Assembly: GCA_025175895.1 (NCBI GenBank)
Contig: CM045989.1
Coordinates: 133,437,272 to 133,501,271, forward strand
Direction: 5' to 3'
DNA from: Wurfbainia villosa
Taxonomy: Eukaryota; Streptophyta; Magnoliopsida; Zingiberales; Zingiberaceae
DNA length: 64,000 bases
Part shown: piece by piece, positions 1 to 9,626 of the stretch
How the letters are laid out: every line of letters starts with the position of its first letter
Numbering within the stretch: position 1 is the first letter of the stretch
The notes under the pieces: model-generated
What the model was told of the DNA's origin: nothing
Seen by the model: the letters and a program-made list of their open reading frames with translations, nothing else
The model's database searches: none
Position numbers and translations under genes: made by a program

Positions 1-1
1 G

Positions 2-1406
2 GGGTACATCGTGACTGAGAAAGTGCAAGCACTATGTAACATGAAGTCACCCGCTAATCTGCGGGAAACCCAGAAGCTGGTGGGCAGGATCGTTTCTTTA
101 TCACGATTCATAGCCAGATCGGCGGACAAAGGGCTGCCTTTCTTCAAGATCCTGCGCAAGGCTACTAAATTTCAGTGGGATAATCAATGTGAACAGACTT
201 TCTAGGAGTTGAAGAAATATTTGGCTGGACTCCCACTGCTAGCCAAACCAATAGTCGGAGAACCATTATGGATGTATCTGGCCGTCTCAGAGGGAGCCGT
301 TAGTTCGGTATTATTGAAACAAGAAGGTTCTCACCAGCAGCCTATTTATTATACCAGTCATATCCTGAAGGGGGCGGAATTCCGTTATACGGAGCTGGAG
401 AAGTTGGCATATATCCTAGTGCTAACCACCCGTAAATTAAGGTCATACTTTTTGGCTCATCCCATCACCGTTCTAACACACAGCGAATTGGGCAAGGTCG
501 TCACTAAGCCCAATTTCTCTGGAAGATTGGCCAAATGGGTGGTAGAACTAAGCGAGTATGATATTCATTACCAACCTCGAACGGTTATCAAGGCCCAAGC
601 GCTTGCTGATTTTCTAGCAGAGGTACTCGGCCTTCTAAGAGGGTTCTGCAGAAAAAGAGGAGGGATCAGAGGCATGGAATATATTCGAGACGGTTCTTCA
701 GATCTACGGCTGGGCGCTTGTTCTATTAATTTCCGATGGTGAAGAAACTCGACCAGCCGCTCACCGAATATCGCATCTAATAATGAGGCGGAATACGGCC
801 ATTCTAGCGGATCGCAGTCGCTAAAGCTGTGGGGCTTCTTCCATTGTAATCCATTCGGATTCCCAGTTGGTAATATCACAACTTCAAGGTTCTTTTGTGG
901 TTCGAGAGGAAAGGCTGTATAAGTACTTGAAGGCTTTTGAGAAAGAAAAAGCTCAATTCCATCAGGTCCTCTTAAAGCAAATCCCGCGGGAGAATAATAG
1001 GAAGGCAGATGAATTGGCTCGGATGGCTAGTGCTATGGAAGGAATGAAGTCCTCGGAAATGGTCCATACGAAAATCCATACTTCCTTAGCAGTATGCAAC
1101 GTGGAGGAAGACGCACCCGAATCAAGCCTAATTCTTGATTGGAGGACTGACATCATAGCTTATTTACGGCACAGGAAGGTCCCTGAAGAAAAAATAGCGG
1201 CATCCACTTTAATAAGCTGAGCCAAACGGTTCACCCTCTTAAATGAAGACTTATACAAGACTTCTTTCGGATGACCCTTATTGAAATGCTTGGGAAAAGA
1301 GGATGCAAAATGGATACTCCGGGAGATTCATAAAGGTTGCTGCAGCAATCATTTAGGAGGGAGAGCTTTAGCAAGGAAGGCCTTATTAGAAGGATATTTT
1401 TGGCTT
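2..1406 (+). pseudogene. Element A pol fragment: RT end, RNase H, second RNase H, integrase zinc-finger start
   Basis: This is the C-terminal part of a gypsy polyprotein that would copy RNA to DNA and integrate it. From 2 to 205 it matches the RT thumb/connection region, ending at an in-frame TAG (203-205). The same frame continues from 209 to about 640 as RNase H, with the block ending in ADFLAE. A second, archaeal-type RNase H follows at about 690-1045 (ASNNEAEY-like block near 775, QLQGSFVV near 875, NNRKADELARMA near 995), with frameshifts near 640-870. The integrase N-terminal HHCC finger begins near 1310 (EIHKGCCSNHLGGRALARKA) but stops abruptly near 1407, where sequence of the opposite-strand ORF begins. 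The integrase core and C-terminus are therefore deleted. Not functional. Confidence 0.88.
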
Positions 1407-1411
1407 ACTTT

Positions 1412-2432
1412 CCCCTTGAGGAGCTCTGCTACCTGCCCTTGAAGACGTATTAACTCTTGAGCCGAGGAAGACTCCTTATCAAGAGGAGCCGGTTGGACTT
1501 CCCGCTGGGGGACGGGTGGTTCCACACCTGATCGCTGTTGTTCCCTTAATGCTGCAATAGTATCAGCATCCTTCTGAATTTTTGGCGATCTTCGGCTAAT
1601 TTCTCCTGGCACAGGTGCAATTGTTGCAACAGGAGCCGTTCTTGATTCTGAGTATTTGCCAAATCTTCCCGTTGTTGCCGCTCCCATTCTTGAGCTTGAG
1701 CCCGATATTGATGGAGGGAGCGATCCAACTCTTGATGGTTGGTGAGGCTGCGCATGAGGTGTGGAAAAGAAATCGGTTAGTAAGACAAAGCTAAGGAAGC
1801 TAATTGAGAAAACATACCAAATCCAGAGCATGGCGTAGGCTTTCCATGCGAGGAACCACTTCCTCTAAGTTCAGGATCCGAAGACTCCTGGGAGAAAAGG
1901 AGGAAGATGGGACGGATGATACTGAGGTGGGAAGTTCACTGGTGATGGGGAGAAGGGAGATGATATTGGAGGGAGCAGAAGGGCTCTTCAGGCGATGAGT
2001 GGAGGGGGAAGTTTGCAGTAAGGGGATATCAACCGCCATGGGTTCGGAGGAAGAATGGTATTCAGGGGAGATAGAAGGCAGGGGTGAGCCATCCTCTGTC
2101 ATCGGCTGACATGGAAGTGCATCCTCCCCAGGTTCATCCTCAGGTTGCAGTGAAGGAGAAGGCGACTTCTGAATATTGGTAGCAGAGGGAGAAAAAGCAT
2201 GAGAGCTAGGGTTTGTAAATGCCGGAGAAATCGAGGAAGGACTAATTGTCCCGATTTCCTCCGGGGCGGAAGTAAAAAGGGATGCAGGGGGAGGAGAGGA
2301 AGACGGACGAGATGAAGCAGGTGTGGTGGTGACCGGGGAAAGTGAAGAAGAAGACAGAGCCGACGGCTGACCGGCTTTCCTCTTGCGATGTGGATAACGA
2401 CCCGCTATCTCCTGGAAGAAGGTAGAATGCAT
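1412..2432 (-). pseudogene. Element A antisense accessory ORF 1: Ser/Pro-rich N-terminus plus coiled coil
   Basis: The ATG at 2432 (MHSTFFQE) opens a ~200-residue frame very rich in Ser and Pro with basic KRKAG near residue 18. After the frame ends, a coiled-coil stretch rich in Gln/Glu (RAQAQEWERQQREDL) lies in another frame at about 1755-1546, and a further heptad-like piece at 1450-1380. A good splice donor (TTG|GTATGT, near 1830), a CTAAC branch-like site and an acceptor GCGCAG near 1750 suggest an intron, but the two frames join only if a small indel is assumed. I recognise no catalytic domain. It resembles accessory ORFs of Tat elements by position and orientation. The boundary at 1407-1412 is where pol was cut. 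Confidence 0.5.
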
Positions 2433-2809
2433 TTTGAGGGTCTGAGAATAAAGAGAAAGGGCTAAAAGAAAAAAGGATTGGGGCAACGAAGTATGACGGC
2501 GGAGGAACGAACAGACGGAGAAGAAGGAGATGAAAAGGCAAAGGGATGAAGATAGCAAAAGAAACGAAGACAAAAGGATCCCCTATAAAAGGGAGGAGAG
2601 TGGGCTTGTAACCATTATTGGGCTCTTCGTCTGTGGTGAAAGCGGCCCTAAGTGAAAGGGAAAGAAGAGTTATTTTTTCTAAATGGCCCGTTATGTACTA
2701 AAGCCTTCATTTGCATGGGAAGGGACGGATATATGCGTTCCCCTTCGGAAGACAAGCACAAAAGAGGGATGATATGAAAATGTTGTCTCCTTTATGTTGA
2801 TGGTTTCTG
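2433..2809. other. Intergenic stretch of element A with TATA-like site
   Basis: No ORF I can support. A TATAAAA motif in + orientation lies at 2584-2590, followed by GGGAGGAG. A similar block recurs near 5905. Canonical orientation is away from the antisense ORF, so its role is unclear. Confidence 0.35.
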
Positions 2810-4200
2810 AGCCATATATATATAAATTTTTATCCCCGCGAGGCGAAGCAGAAGATATCCCCGTGCGGTGGCAGAACGGAAGAACCGAGATTCCTCGGTT
2901 ATGTATTCTATGTATAAATTTCTATCCCCGCGAGGCGAAGGGGAAGATATCCCCGTGCGGTGGCGGAACGGAAGAACCGAGATTCCTCGGTTATGTGTTA
3001 TATATATATAAATTTCTATCCCCGCGAGGCGAAGCGGAAGATATCCCCGTGCGGTGGCGGAACGGAAGAACCGAGATTCCTCGGTTATGTATTATATGTA
3101 TAAATTTCTATCCCCGCGAGGCGAAGCAGAAGATATCCCCGTGCGGTGGCGGAACGGAAGAACCGAGATTCCTTGGTTATGTATTATATGTATAAATTTC
3201 TATCCCCGCGAGGCGAAGAGGAAGATATCCCCGTGCGGTGGCGGAACGGAAGAACCGAGATTCCTCGGTTATGTATTATATATATAAATCTCTATCCCCG
3301 CGAGGCGAAGCGGAAGATATCCCCGTGCGATGGCGGAACGGAAGAACCGAGATTCCTCGGTTATGTATTCTATGTATAAATTTTTATCCCCGCGAGGCGA
3401 AGCGGAAGATATCCCCGTGCGGTGGCGGAACGGAAGAACCGATATTCCTCAGTTATGTGTTATATATATATAAATTTCTATCCCCGCGAGGCGAAGCGGA
3501 AGATATCCTCATGCAGTGGCGGAACGGAAGAACCGAGATTCCTCGGTTATGTATTCTATGTATAAATTTCTATCCCCGCGAGATGAAGCGTAAGATATCC
3601 CCGTGCGATGGCGGAACGGAAGAATCGAGATTTCTCGGTTATGTGTTATATATATATAAATTTCTATCCCCGCGAGGCGAAGCGGAAGATATCCCCGTGC
3701 GGTGGCGGAACGGAAGAACCGAGATTCCTCGGTTATGTATTCTATGTATAAATTTCTATCCAGGGCGGAAGATATCCGTCGCGGCGTGGCGAAACAGAAG
3801 AATCGAGATTCCTCGGTTATGTATTATATACATATAAATTTCTATCCCCGCGAGGCGAAGCGGAAGATATCCCCGTGCGGTGGCGGAACGGAAGAACCGA
3901 GATTCCTCGGTTACGTAATATATATATCTAAATTTCTATCCCCGTGAGGCGAAGCGGAAGATATCCCCGTACGGTGGCGGAACGGAAGAACCAAAATTCC
4001 TCGATTATGTATTATATGTATAAATTTATATTCCCGCGAAGCGGAAGATATCCCCGTGCGGTGGCGGACCGGAAGAACCGAAATTCATTCGGTTATACTC
4101 AAAATTTTTATCCCCGCGAAGCGGAAGATATCCCCGTGCGGTGGCGGAGTGGAAGAACTGAGATCTCCTCAGTTGTGTATCACTTTTTGTCCCCGTAAAG
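2810..4200. repeat. 92-bp tandem minisatellite of element A, about 15 units
   Basis: Units recur every ~92 bp, marked by TATCCCCGCGAGGCGAAG at 2833, 2925, 3019, 3110, 3202, 3294, 3387 and onward; those after about 3760 are shorter or diverged. Each unit holds the stem AACCGAG-ATTC-CTCGGTT, a perfect 7-bp hairpin. The unit is not a multiple of three, so apparent peptide repeats in three frames are by-products. Tandem repeats between pol and the 3' LTR are a known habit of Tat elements and can seed satellites. Confidence 0.93.
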
Positions 4201-4559
4201 TGGGAGAAGTTGAAGTCCTTGTTTAACTTTGTATTGTTTTATTCCTGTAAAATAGCAGAGTTGACTCATTTAATGGTTCTATATACCCAGCACAGTAAAA
4301 AGGCGGAAGAGCCGAAATATGCCTCAGTTATATGTGAGTCTATGTGAATACGAAAGAAGTAAAGCGTGACACAACTCAGAAGATACTGGAGAAAGAAGAT
4401 AAACTGAGAAAGTTCATTGATGCGAGAGAATTACATATTCTGAGTTATTTACAAGGGAAAATAACAAACAGAAACTCTTATACATCTTGGGTATTATAGT
4501 TATTTGTTGGGAGGAATGGATGGAGCTCCTTTGTATGGTTGAGGTTGGGCCATAGAAGA
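4201..4559. other. Non-coding stretch after the minisatellite
   Basis: Degenerate remnants of the minisatellite hairpin occur near 4300-4325, then unique AT-rich sequence. I see no ORF, RNA gene or terminal repeat here. Confidence 0.5.
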
Positions 4560-4754
4560 TCACTGTAGGAAGATTTGCTTGGCCAGTTCCTTTTGGGACC
4601 CGACCAGTTGTTGGCGCAAGGAGCGATTACTGGCGGAAGTTTTCTTCAGCCGTTGCTGTAAATACTTCACTTGCTCCTCCAGGCTAGCTATGTATCGGTG
4701 ATCATTTATCTGTTCTTCAGAAGGAGAGGAACTGCACGCTCTGCTGATATTCAT
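4560..4754 (-). CDS. Element A antisense accessory ORF 2: 64-residue coiled-coil protein
   Basis: The ATG at 4754 (MNISRACSSS) gives 64 residues. The first ~20 are Ser-rich and polar, the rest is a clear heptad pattern (YIASLEEQVKYLQQRLKK) suitable for dimerisation. A TATA box in the correct orientation sits ~60 bp upstream. No homologue is recognised by eye. The similar coiled-coil ends of accessory ORFs 1 and 4 suggest that all belong to one antisense expression unit or arose by duplication. It could also be an exon of a longer spliced product. Confidence 0.45.
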   Translation of the reverse strand: MNISRACSSSPSEEQINDHRYIASLEEQVKYLQQRLKKTSASNRSLRQQLVGSQKELAKQIFLQ

Positions 4755-4812
4755 CGCCCATGGCAAACAAAAAGAAAAGGAAAGGATGGAAGCTATCAGG
4801 TAAGGGTCGGGG

Positions 4813-4825
4813 GCTTTTATAGCGA
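4813..4825 (-). promoter_or_regulatory. TATA box upstream of antisense ORF 2
   Basis: On the - strand the site reads CGCTATAAAAGCC, a near-consensus plant TATA box about 60 bp before the ATG at 4754. Confidence 0.45.
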
Positions 4826-5103
4826 CGAAGGGGAAAAGTGCATTTATTGGTAGAAGAAATAGGAACCATAAATTCCAGTAAAGAAGAGGAAACGTGGGGG
4901 CAGTAGTGGGAAGGTCGATGGGACTATAACTGTAATTAAGAGGGTCCGAATCCCCGGGCGATGATAGAAGAAGGTATGTTCGGACCAGATTACCGTTCTT
5001 TTGAAGACAAAAACCTTATTTCTACGAGAAAAAGACAAAAGCAAACATCAAGTTTCCTCCCTCATTTTTATTGATATATTTGAAATGATTACATTAATTT
5101 GAT

Positions 5104-5568
5104 CTATACAGATTTTCTCTGATTACTCCTAACAGACGAAGTGGGAGAGGTCTCTTTGAGGGCAGAGGGCGCCAAGATGACCTTGAAGCGCTCGCCTTGA
5201 GACGGAGGAATGGCTGATGGACCTTCATCGAACGGAGAAGGATGAGCTTCCGCCGGGGGGACTGGGATGAAAGCCAGCGCTGGTGGAAGTGGAGGAAGTT
5301 CGTCAGCGGCACGGGGGTCTCCCACTGTATACTCCCAGGTGAAGGGAGGATTCCATACTCTATTGCGGAAGGAAGGGAAGGGAGCACGAAAGGACCTCCC
5401 TGTAGGAGGGGTTAGAGTTGGAGTGTGAGGCGGAAAAGGAAGAGGACGAAAAGAGGAAGTGGCAGTTGAGTGGGTATCTGAATCTTCAGTGTCTTCAGAA
5501 ACCCAGTCCTGCAGCTCGAAAGATTCTGAATTTGAAGAAATTTCGATGGGGTGTCCCTCTGAAGCCAT
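5104..5568 (-). CDS. Element A antisense accessory ORF 3: 154-residue acidic/Pro-rich protein
   Basis: The ATG at 5568 (MASEGHPIEISS) opens 154 codons without a stop. The N-terminal third is acidic and Ser-rich (SEDTEDSD), the middle is Pro-rich (LPFPPHTPTLTPP), followed by an aromatic patch (WNPPFTWEYTVGDP) and a Ser/Arg-rich end. It has no transmembrane segment, signal peptide or enzyme motif that I can see. Its intact frame amid damaged neighbours may be chance or recent constraint. Function unknown; it is listed as an accessory ORF because of its position in the antisense block of a Tat element. Confidence 0.45.
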   Translation of the reverse strand: MASEGHPIEISSNSESFELQDWVSEDTEDSDTHSTATSSFRPLPFPPHTPTLTPPTGRSFRAPFPSFRNRVWNPPFTWEYTVGDPRAADELPPLPPALAFIPVPPAEAHPSPFDEGPSAIPPSQGERFKVILAPSALKETSPTSSVRSNQRKSV

Positions 5569-6045
5569 GATAGTGAGATAGGAGGACGAAGACATGGAGG
5601 ACAATGATTTATAATGGAAGAATAGCGATGGCAGAAGTTCTTGGGAAGGGGAAGAAGACGAAGAGATTGATACAGTTTCCGAAGCAGTAAAAGGAATGGG
5701 GAAAACCAATAGGCAAGAGTCACTTAAAGCAAATCTCCGAGCCGAAATCGGGACGGATGTGAATAATATTAGGCAAGATACTTCAAGCGGATTCCCGAAT
5801 CGAAATTGGGACGGAGGTGAATAATGTTATTCGAGATCTCTCCAATAAGCCCGAACCAACGAGGTGATTGCGCCATACGATACGGGAAAAGAGATAACGG
5901 TATAAAAAGGGAGGAGTTTAAAATTGGTCCAATTCCTGACCACAAGAAACATGACAAGATGATGATAACTAAACATATGGACAAATTCATCATTCAAGCA
6001 AAGAGAGGCTATTGACAAAATTACCAAAAAGGAGAATAGTAGAAA
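5569..6045. other. Spacer between antisense ORFs 3 and 4, with a short duplication
   Basis: A ~30-bp block (GACGGATGTGAATAAT and GACGGAGGTGAATAAT) is repeated at about 5740 and 5800. A TATAAAAAGGGAGGAG block at 5902, on the + strand, repeats the one at 2584. No supported gene. Confidence 0.4.
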
Positions 6046-8208
6046 TTACAACTCAAAGAGTTCGGGCGGACACTTAGCTAGCGCCTCCGTGGGATCTAAA
6101 TAACTAGTGTCCGTGCCAGGAGGCGGGTATCCTTGTTCGACATTTTGAGCCGAGGACCCCTCAAAACCTAGTATAAATAAATCTACCCCCTTCTTGACAT
6201 AGCGTCCCTTGAGGTCGGCTTCTTGCTCCTTCAATTGATCTTGATATTGAACCACCTGAGCTTGACTTTCCGCCAATTTAGCCGCCAAAGCATCTCTTTC
6301 GGTGGCTGCCTTTATAGCTTGCTGTCCTAAGGCTGAAAGAGCTTCAAAATACTCCTGGTGGAGGGTAGATTGCTGCCGAGCCACCGGCGATAAGGTTTGG
6401 GGAAGAGTCGCTACCATGGAGGAAAGCTCCTGACACTTCTTTGTACAGGATTCCCTGGTAACTGCCTAGGCTTGACGCTCTAGATTAAGACGGTGGTGTT
6501 CTTGTTGAAGCTGTATAATAGTAGCCGAGGAGTCAGCATCCTTGATCATGGCGTCCCCAAGATATCCCTTATACTCCTTCAGTTCCTAGGTCAGGACGTC
6601 TACCTGTTGCAGCTCACTGGACTGTAAGAAGAGGCGTTGTTCAAGTTCTTCATTTTTTCGTTGCAGCTCCTCTTTCTCACTTCGGACCAGGGCTAGTTGC
6701 ATCGTGGCATCTTCGCACTGGCCCCTGAAGTCCGCCTCCTTTGCCTCTTGCTCGTTTAACCGCCGAACGAGCTCTTTTTGTTGTGATACGACGGCAAAGT
6801 GGCGAGTCTCCACACTAGATCGAATCCACCGAACCACCATTTTGTTATGTTGGGTGGAGGCCTAAAGGGAAAGAAAAATTATCAGTATACATCGGCATAT
6901 AGAGATACACATAGTGAAGAGGAGGAAAAGAAAGAGTAAATACCTCTGCCAATAGCTTGCTCACTTGCTCGCAAGGGCCTTGTATGCCCGACTGATTGAA
7001 GAATTTTACCTCCGAGGGGTGCCGAATCTTCAGCAGGGATCCCAACGTGGCCCTCGGAGGAACAGGAAGGGAAGGATCCTTCCCTTCAGAGGAGGATGGG
7101 GGTCTGATGCGACGAAGGGGGGTAGGAGCAGCTCTTGAGTCGGAAGGTATAGGAGCTTGGAGGGATTCCGTATGAGAAGGTGGGGGTGAATTTTGTGCAG
7201 ATGGGGAGGAATGAAGAAAATGGGAGGGAGAATCCTCCTCGAGGAGAGGGAGAAGGGTAGTGCCTCCTTCTTGGCTCATAAATGGTTAGGGATGAGGAGA
7301 CGAGCCGATGAACTTGAGGCTCTCTTTCTCGATGAGCCGCAGCCTTTTTTCCGGGGGATGACGGAGTCCATCGATTTGCCTCTTTAGTCGAGGTTTTCTT
7401 CTTGGCAGCCTCGACGCTTCCTTCCACCAAAGCCTTCTGCATTAGATTATCTGCAAGGTATACTGATAAGAAAGATGAATAACATAGAAAGGAAGTCATA
7501 TTGCAGTGTAAGTATCACCCTACCTACAACAACCGAAGTCGTCAAAGGTAGAGGAGACAATACAAAGTGGCTTAAAAGAGGAGTTTCTATTAGATGGTTT
7601 GAGCAGTAATGTAACTCTCCTAATACTCTATACACTTCCGGGAAGGAACATTTGGTCCTCATTTCCCGAAAGGGAGGCAATTCAGGAAGGGCTACCTTCC
7701 ATGTATCAGAATAGGGTAGAGACTCGGGAAGCTGTACAAAGAAATACAATTCTTCCCAGCCCTTGTGGGAAGTGGGCAGGTTCACCAAGAATTGGCAGTC
7801 TGAACGGCTAGATAAATAGAAGAGACCTGCCTTGGAAGATTTTAATTGGAAGAAGCAATGGAATATTTCGGGGGTTAAAGAGAGGTTCAGGTGTTGGAAC
7901 ACTATGTGAGCTCCCGATAAAATTCGAAAGGAGTTGGGGGTGAATTGGTTCAAGGGTAGTCCATAGAAGTTTAGAAGGTCCAAATAGACCGACGGTACAG
8001 GCAGGGATAGACCGTTAAGAAATTGTTCGGAGAAAAAGCATGTCAAGCCGGGAGGAGGATTATGAGGCCGATGCAGTTTAGTTGTGAAACAACATTTTAT
8101 AGAGGGGTCTATGTAGTTATTCTTAATATTAAAGAAATAATGGTTACAATCTAACTGGGTTATGGTATATTCATACTAGGCGGGTGAAGAGATGGTCCTA
8201 GGAGCCAT
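6046..8208 (-). pseudogene. Element A antisense accessory ORF 4: PF04195-type gypsy accessory protein with coiled-coil tail
   Basis: The ATG at 8208 (MAPRTISSPA) is followed by an in-frame TAG after ten residues, then a long stretch to about 7530 that matches the pattern of the putative gypsy-type transposon domain (PF04195): FLNGLSLPV, LLNFYGLPLNQFTPNSFRIL and FFQLKSSKAGLFYL. A donor near 7530 (GTAGGT) and acceptor near 7452 (TTGCAG), then a donor near 6945 (GTATTT) and acceptor near 6870 (CCCTTTAG), suggest two introns. The last exon is a long coiled coil (KELVRRLNEQEAKE; LAAKLAESQAQVVQYQDQL) with stops near 6586 and 6470. PF04195 ORFs antisense to pol are known in Tat elements; their function is unknown. 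Confidence 0.72.
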
Positions 8209-8370
8209 GGGTGTGAACAAAGCAGAACACTTACTTGGAGGTTAAGGAAGAATCGTGTGGGGAAAGGAAGGACTGGGTCGCCGAAACGCTGCCGGTGAAA
8301 ATCACGGAAGGAGAAGAACAGGCTAGATTGTTAAGCACACTAAACGATACCTAAAAGGAGAAGGCAGGGG

Positions 8371-8380
8371 TTTATATAGG
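8371..8380 (-). promoter_or_regulatory. TATA box upstream of antisense ORF 4
   Basis: The - strand reads CCTATATAAACC, about 165 bp before the ATG at 8208. With the site at 4813 it suggests that the antisense block has its own promoters. Confidence 0.5.
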
Positions 8381-8560
8381 GGTTTTCGTGACGATTCAAC
8401 TGCACGAGAGGAGAAGGAGAAGCAGAGCCCATGAGCCCAGCGGGCCTCCTTGAGTATACATAAGGGAGTTATAAGGGAACGGATGGATTTAAGTTGAGAA
8501 ATGAAGAATAAGTCAGAGACTTTATGTACATTTGGAAAGTCAAGCTTATAACTTCGCTTG

Positions 8561-8575
8561 ACTATTTTTCGGGGT
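8561..8575 (+). promoter_or_regulatory. Purine-rich tract region before the 3' LTR of A
   Basis: ACTATTTTTCGGGG ends directly before the LTR start TGACTAATGG. The same arrangement (GACTATTTCG then G-rich tract) precedes B's 3' LTR at 37811-37834, which supports the boundary. The tract is short and degraded. Confidence 0.5.
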
Positions 8576-9604
8576 TGACTAATGGTACTGCTGGTACCTT
8601 TTCTATATAGTTCCCGATAGAAGGGTTAGCGGGTGACCCATGATCCGATCCAAAATGTTCGGCTCAGTGAAGGGAGAAACGAAAGAATGGTTCGGGCGCG
8701 AATATCAGAAGCCATTGGTACGGGAGAATATCGAAAGCAATTGGCACGGGAGAATTAGCAGAAGCAATTGGCATGACAAAGAAGAGACGGAAGGCACTTC
8801 GCTAAGGGGTCGGCTCAGCCTGATTGATCCGAAGGAAGTTTGGCACAGGAAAAAGAGGAATTGGTTCGGGTTGATGAGGAACCCTAGGGCTAGGGCGCCC
8901 GTGGGTTATAGACCTAAGCTAGCTTCACTCAAAGCGGATGGTTGAGGGAGATAGTCTAACCTAGTTACCCGAAAAGTAGAGGAAGAGGTGTTAGGCAACG
9001 GCTTGGGAGGCCCCACGCAATATTCAAAGGAGTCTTCACTCCTCATATCTGTAACAGAATTATTCTCCAGGTGGAGGTGGTGGCCACGTGTACGATGGAG
9101 ATAGCCCGCGACGTTACGATGAAGGAAAAGGGAAGATAAAAGGGAGGAAGCAAGGAGGAAAGAGGGATCCGCAATTATTCCCACCCAGCAAGAGAGAAGG
9201 GGACGCAGGAGGAGAAGGGGAGCGACAACCACCTCGCCGGAGAAGAAGGACGGAGATCTGTCGTTGTTACATCTCTTGTATTTTTCTCGTCTTGTGATAT
9301 CACTGTAAGAGGTCTTTCTCCTCCACCTTCGGAAACTTACTTTCCGTAAAAGGAGGACCTTCATAGTGAAAGTGCTTAGGCACTGCATCCGGTGAGAAAG
9401 CTCACCTCCGTGGAGTAGGAATCCTTATTCCGAACCACGTTACATCTTGTGTCTGAGTCTCGATTGCTGGCGTTGGTTTCTTGCGTTTCATCTACTTCAT
9501 CTTCTTATTCTCTATTGATTGCGGCCTGTGAGAACCCTCTGAGATCTCCCTCAGTGCTTCACTGCATTGAAAAAGGAGTAAACAGATTTCACCCATCCGC
9601 ATCA
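8576..9604 (+). repeat. Element A 3' LTR
   Basis: Begins TGACTAATGGTAC and ends CATCCGCATCA, about 1.03 kb. The boundaries are inferred by comparison with the B LTR, which has similar start context and the same GCATCA end. A ~30-bp direct repeat (AAGCAATTGGCA block, three copies) lies at 8690-8785. A weak TATA-like AGATAAAAGGG is near 9134. The partner 5' LTR is outside the window, so identity cannot be measured. Confidence 0.6.
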
Positions 9605-9626
9605 GTTCTCAACACCTGCCATATCT

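Larger units (their letters stand above)
1..9604 (+). mobile_element. Element A: Ty3/gypsy Tat-lineage LTR retrotransposon, left part outside the window
   Basis: Seen: the 3' part of pol on the + strand, a block of antisense ORFs, a minisatellite, a purine-rich tract and a terminal LTR ending in GCATCA. The lineage call rests on two RNase H domains in a row, the first without its expected catalytic Asp (it reads LAVSEGAVSSVL), and on an antisense PF04195-type ORF between pol and the 3' LTR. Both are known traits of plant Tat elements. The 5' LTR, gag, protease and most of RT would lie left of the window. The right flank continues into LTR sequence of element B, so A seems inserted there; its target duplication cannot be checked here. 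Confidence 0.85.

Noticed and set aside
2794..4198. Overlapping ORFs with repeated FLSPRGEAEDI peptides
   Set aside because: They are translations of a 92-bp non-coding minisatellite in all three frames; repeat length is not a codon multiple.
2810..4200. Possible CRISPR-like array (regular repeat with hairpin)
   Set aside because: Units are tandem without unique spacers, and the context is a plant retrotransposon.
9088..9297. Plus-strand ORF in the A LTR
   Set aside because: Low-complexity Arg/Gly-rich frame in a non-coding LTR; no start support or homologue.
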